Source: an uncultured Methanobrevibacter sp.
GTDB taxonomy: Archaea; Methanobacteriota; Methanobacteria; Methanobacteriales; Methanobacteriaceae
Reading direction: 5' to 3'
Assembly: GCF_900316895.1 (NCBI RefSeq)
Contig: NZ_ONER01000002.1
Span: forward strand, 4,065 to 68,064
Length of the DNA stretch: 64,000 nucleotides
Notes under the pieces: model-generated
The model's input: only the letters and a program-made list of their open reading frames with translations
What the model was told of the DNA's origin: nothing
The model's database searches: none
Translations under genes and position numbers: made by a program
In this document: positions 61,190 to 64,000 of the stretch, piece after piece
Layout: every line of letters begins with the position of its first letter
Numbering within the stretch: position 1 is the first letter of the stretch

Positions 61190-62682
61190 CAAATCACCTT
61201 GCTTTTGATTTCATCGAATGTGTAGATTTTTTCAAACTCGACTTCACAGGCCATGCTGATAATCAAATCAATGTCCAGGTTGTTTTCAATCAGATCCATC
61301 GCATGTGAGGTGAAAAGCTCATATCTTATTTCAACTTCAGGAATGAATCCGCGCATGTCTGCTGACTTCAACTTTGGAAGCTTTAACACGTTTTCGACTT
61401 TTGTGTTGTTTTTGATGTATGGCACCACCTGGTCGAATATATCGTCATTGTAAACTTTGTTTAAAAGGATTGCTTCTACTGAAACCCCAAATTTTTCAAG
61501 CATATTTGCATGTGAAACCAAATCAACTGCAGCTGATTCTATTCCACCCTTGTTCACGCCTGAAGCAAGTATCATCGGTATGTTTGATGACATGGCTATT
61601 TCAGCTGCTGAAAATGGAACCTTTTCGTTTAACAGACCTGTAAACACACTCATTACTCCTTCGATAAGCACGATATCATAGTCTGATGAGTTGAGTTTCG
61701 CGACAGTAGATTCGATGTCGCTCCAGCCAAGGTGGCCAATTTTTATTGATGCGAAATCTTCCATTTTGCCTTTTGTCAGGTAAAGCCCAGGTATTATGTC
61801 ACGCACATCGGGACCTACCTTTAAAAGGGCCACTTTATATCCCCTTTTTCTTAGGGCTCCGGCAAGACCGGTCACAATGAAAGTTTTTCCACTGTCGGAT
61901 CCATTACTTCCAATCATAAGGTACTTAGGTCTTTTGTTTGGTTCAATTTCAGGTATTCTTATTCCGGTGTTTATTCCGACTTCGCTTTGAAGGAATTTTT
62001 TGACTTCTTTGTTTCTATTGTAAATCTCATCGGTATCTGTAGCGTCTATTTGTTCCAGCAGATTATCTACAATAATCGGATTTTCATCCAGAATGCCGTG
62101 AATCATGGTTCCGATAACATTGCCGTCATCGTTGCATGCACCTGAAAAGATATTATAGTCGCCCTTTTCATTGGTGTCGCCATAATTCATCCTTTGAACT
62201 TTTGAATAGAACAGAGGTTTTGCATCCCCTTCAACCTTACCGTAGGTATGGGTATGAAAGCCGTCAACATCTTCAGTCTGTCCCTTTACGAGAAATGAGT
62301 TGTCAAACACCTTGGCCTTTACACGGTCGCTTGTAATCAATGGTGAGAAATTCACGTCGATTATTCCAAGGCCGTCCTTAACAATCGGCACGGGAGATTT
62401 TCTTCCGATGTCTATCTGATTGGACAATAGCTGAAAACCGGCACATATTCCGATGATAGGCTTTCCGGCTTTTGCCATCTTTTTGATTTCCGTGTTCAAT
62501 CCCATGTTAATGTCATTTGATTCAATAAGTGTTCCGCCGGGAATGATTAATGCATCTAGTTCATCTGAAGCCTTATTACCATTTACAAGTCCGTTTTCCT
62601 TTACAATGTCGGTTGGTAAGTTTCCAAAATCCTCAAATCCCGGAACCGCTCCATTGATATAAGCAAGTCCAATTTTTGTCAT
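61189..62682 (-). CDS. CbiA/CobB-like protein with reversed domains: N-terminal class I glutamine amidotransferase, C-terminal P-loop ligase domain
   Basis: 497 residues. Residues 1-210 are a class I (CobB/CobQ-type) amidotransferase: LIIPGGTLIES (46-56), nucleophile Cys80 in IIGICAGFQLLS, and His195 in GTMIHGILDENP. Residues 254-497 are a dethiobiotin-synthetase-like P-loop domain: MIGSNGSDSGKTF (257-269), LLKVGPDVRDIIPGLY, IVLIEGVMSVFTGL and ILASGVNKGG. In CobB, CbiA and CobQ the P-loop part comes first. The substrate is presumably a carboxylate amidated with glutamine nitrogen (corrinoid- or F430-type side chain), but this is inference. An ORB-like repeat lies just upstream of its promoter. 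Confidence 0.8.
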   Translation of the reverse strand: MTKIGLAYINGAVPGFEDFGNLPTDIVKENGLVNGNKASDELDALIIPGGTLIESNDINMGLNTEIKKMAKAGKPIIGICAGFQLLSNQIDIGRKSPVPIVKDGLGIIDVNFSPLITSDRVKAKVFDNSFLVKGQTEDVDGFHTHTYGKVEGDAKPLFYSKVQRMNYGDTNEKGDYNIFSGACNDDGNVIGTMIHGILDENPIIVDNLLEQIDATDTDEIYNRNKEVKKFLQSEVGINTGIRIPEIEPNKRPKYLMIGSNGSDSGKTFIVTGLAGALRKRGYKVALLKVGPDVRDIIPGLYLTKGKMEDFASIKIGHLGWSDIESTVAKLNSSDYDIVLIEGVMSVFTGLLNEKVPFSAAEIAMSSNIPMILASGVNKGGIESAAVDLVSHANMLEKFGVSVEAILLNKVYNDDIFDQVVPYIKNNTKVENVLKLPKLKSADMRGFIPEVEIRYELFTSHAMDLIENNLDIDLIISMACEVEFEKIYTFDEIKSKVI

Positions 62683-62730
62683 AAGAATACCTCTTGATAA
62701 TCTATTGTTTTTTTTAAATTATAAAATTTT

Positions 62731-62753
62731 AGAGGTGCATTTCAAGTGTAAAA
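62731..62753 (-). repeat. Isolated ORB-like element (copy R2)
   Basis: On the minus strand TTTTACACTTGAAATGCACC then TCT: full core and full ACCTCT tail. It lies in the 91-bp gap between gatA and the amidotransferase/ATPase gene, directly upstream of the TATA-like AAATTTTATAATTT of the latter, about 10 kb from the oriC cluster. Confidence 0.75.
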
Positions 62754-62773
62754 AAGTTCGTAAAAAAAAGAGT

Positions 62774-64000
62774 TTATTGAGTGTTTTCAAAAACACTCAT
62801 AGCTTTGATAATTTTTTCGTCATCCAATGGTTTAGCCTGAATCTGCAATCCTACTGGAATGCCGTCAACCTCACCTGCAGGTATGCTTGCTGCAGGAATA
62901 CCAGCCAAGTTGGCAATTACTGTCAATACATCGTAGGCATACATTTCCATTGGCTCCAATTCAGCACCTATTTCGTGAGGAAGTTTAGGCACGGTTGGTC
63001 CTACAATCAAATCGACATTTTCAAGCATTGAGGTGATTTCAGCTCTGATTACGGATCTTGCTTTTAAAGCTTGCTTATAGTATTTGCCGCTGAATTCCGC
63101 TTCTGCAATATGTGAACCGATTTTGATTCTTCTTAAAACCTCATCTCCACAGACTTCTTCGATTCTGGAACCGTAATCTCTTCCGTCGTATTTTCTGGTT
63201 GCTGAGAAGAATTCAACATAGTTGATTAAATAGTATGTTGGCAGACATAAGTCAATGTAGTCGAAGCTAACTTCAACAAGCTCTGCGCCTGCATCAACCA
63301 ATTTTTGTATAGCTTTGTTTACGGTCTTGTTGATTTCATCATCTGTCACGTCAATGAACTCATTACATACAGCTATTTTCATGCCTTCTAAAGAGGTTTT
63401 TTCAAGCACTTCGGTAAAGTCAGGTTTTTCCCAGTCGAGTGTGGTACATTCGGTTTCGTCATATTTTGCAATAGTATTTAGAGCTAATGCAATTCCGCTT
63501 ACATCCTTTGCCAGCGGTCCGATTTGGTCCAGACTCATGGATAAATCTAAAAGACCCTGTCTTGAAACGGCACCGTAAGTAGGTTTGAATCCAACAACAC
63601 CACAGTGGGATGCAGGGTTTCTGATGGATCCGCCTGTGTCGGAACCGATTGAAATGTCACACATTTCAGCTGCTATTGCCGCTGCACATCCACCTGATGA
63701 ACCGCCAGGGATTCTTCCCATTGCAGCTGGGTTTTGGGTTGGTCCGTAGTAGGAGGTTTCAGTTGAACTTCCAGCTGCGAATTCATCCATATTTAAAATA
63801 CCGATGATTATTCCATCTTCCTTAAGGATTTCGTCAACAACGGTAGCATTGTAGCTTCCGTAGTAGTCTTCCAGGGTTTTGGAAGCTGCGGAAATAATCA
63901 GATCTTCAACATTAATGTTTGCTTTTATACCGAATACCAAACCAGCTAAAGCGCCGACATCTTCGCCGTTAGCGATTTTTTCATCAATAGCTTCTGCTTG
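62774..64000 (-). CDS. gatA: Asp-tRNA(Asn)/Glu-tRNA(Gln) amidotransferase subunit A, 5' partial
   Basis: Amidase-signature subunit that supplies ammonia for tRNA-dependent amidation; in methanogens GatCAB mainly makes Asn-tRNA(Asn). The frame continues to the window edge, so the N-terminus is missing; about 408 residues are present. Catalytic Lys in VFGIKANINVED, glycine/serine-rich GRIPGGSSGGCAAAIAAE and the cis-Ser/Ser nucleophile block ISIGSDTGGSIRNPASHCGVVGFKPTYGAVS are intact. C-terminal LPHEIGAELEPMEMYAYDVLTVIANLAGIPAAS is typical of GatA. The other Gat subunits are not visible. Confidence 0.94.
   Translation of the reverse strand, partial: QAEAIDEKIANGEDVGALAGLVFGIKANINVEDLIISAASKTLEDYYGSYNATVVDEILKEDGIIIGILNMDEFAAGSSTETSYYGPTQNPAAMGRIPGGSSGGCAAAIAAEMCDISIGSDTGGSIRNPASHCGVVGFKPTYGAVSRQGLLDLSMSLDQIGPLAKDVSGIALALNTIAKYDETECTTLDWEKPDFTEVLEKTSLEGMKIAVCNEFIDVTDDEINKTVNKAIQKLVDAGAELVEVSFDYIDLCLPTYYLINYVEFFSATRKYDGRDYGSRIEEVCGDEVLRRIKIGSHIAEAEFSGKYYKQALKARSVIRAEITSMLENVDLIVGPTVPKLPHEIGAELEPMEMYAYDVLTVIANLAGIPAASIPAGEVDGIPVGLQIQAKPLDDEKIIKAMSVFENTQ

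Noticed and set aside
62705..63031. 108-codon plus-strand frame overlapping gatA
   Set aside because: It is antisense to the well-supported gatA and runs through an ORB-like repeat; no family resemblance.

Overview
The window looks like chromosomal DNA of a gut- or rumen-type methanogenic archaeon of the order Methanobacteriales, most likely Methanobrevibacter. The evidence is low G+C with very AT-rich gaps, TATA/BRE-type promoters, GGTGAT-like ribosome binding sites, an archaeal histone, a multi-OB-fold RPA, the small subunit of DNA polymerase D, Orc1/Cdc6, methanogenesis marker protein 11, thiol:fumarate reductase subunit A, CfbA-type chelatases and a split archaeal glutamate synthase. No rRNA, tRNA, CRISPR array, insertion sequence or prophage was seen.

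Layout. 0-2 kb: RPA (3' end off the window). 2-16.8 kb: surface polysaccharide region with a polyprenyl-phosphate sugar-1-phosphate transferase, three GT2 glycosyltransferases, a CDP-glycerol-type transferase, two half-size membrane proteins, the dTDP-rhamnose genes (rfbA, rfbC, rfbB, rfbD), a nucleotide-sugar dehydrogenase and a DUF2264 protein. Set into it are a secreted C69 peptidase and a complete barnase/barstar pair. 16.9-21.1 kb: leuC-leuD-leuB, a 37-residue membrane peptide, ribH and mmp11. 21.3-30 kb: a PEP/pyruvate-binding protein, then the four-gene glutamate synthase operon and glnA with an NrpR-type operator. 30-46.6 kb: a membrane glycosyltransferase, Tex, a TumE-like toxin/antitoxin pair, a duplicated PurE, a UbiD decarboxylase, AmrS, ThiL, two His-rich CbiX/CfbA proteins, a DUF35 protein, two pilin-like secreted proteins, MgtE, PhoU-TrkA_C and CbiH. 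46.7-52.3 kb: PolD small subunit, FucA, a small ribbon-helix-helix protein, UPF0147, CbiG, CbiB and DUF2299.

52.26-52.88 kb is the probable replication origin: an AT-rich 626-bp gap directly upstream of orc1/cdc6 that carries inverted arrays of a 23-bp origin-recognition-box-like repeat. Two more near-perfect copies lie alone at 8.2 and 62.7 kb. 54-64 kb: pyrB, hisG, histone, dadD, tfrA, ribK, an FMN riboswitch with ribB, a PH-like protein, a cobyrinate-synthase-like protein with its two domains in reverse order, and gatA (5' end off the window).

The most notable items are the oriC with dispersed ORBs, the barnase/barstar pair inside a rhamnose operon, a bacterial-type FMN riboswitch before ribB, an FrhB-like protein with circularly permuted domain order in the glutamate synthase operon, and the domain-swapped amidotransferase/ATPase. 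Function assignments rest on recognised motifs and family memory; no database search was run.
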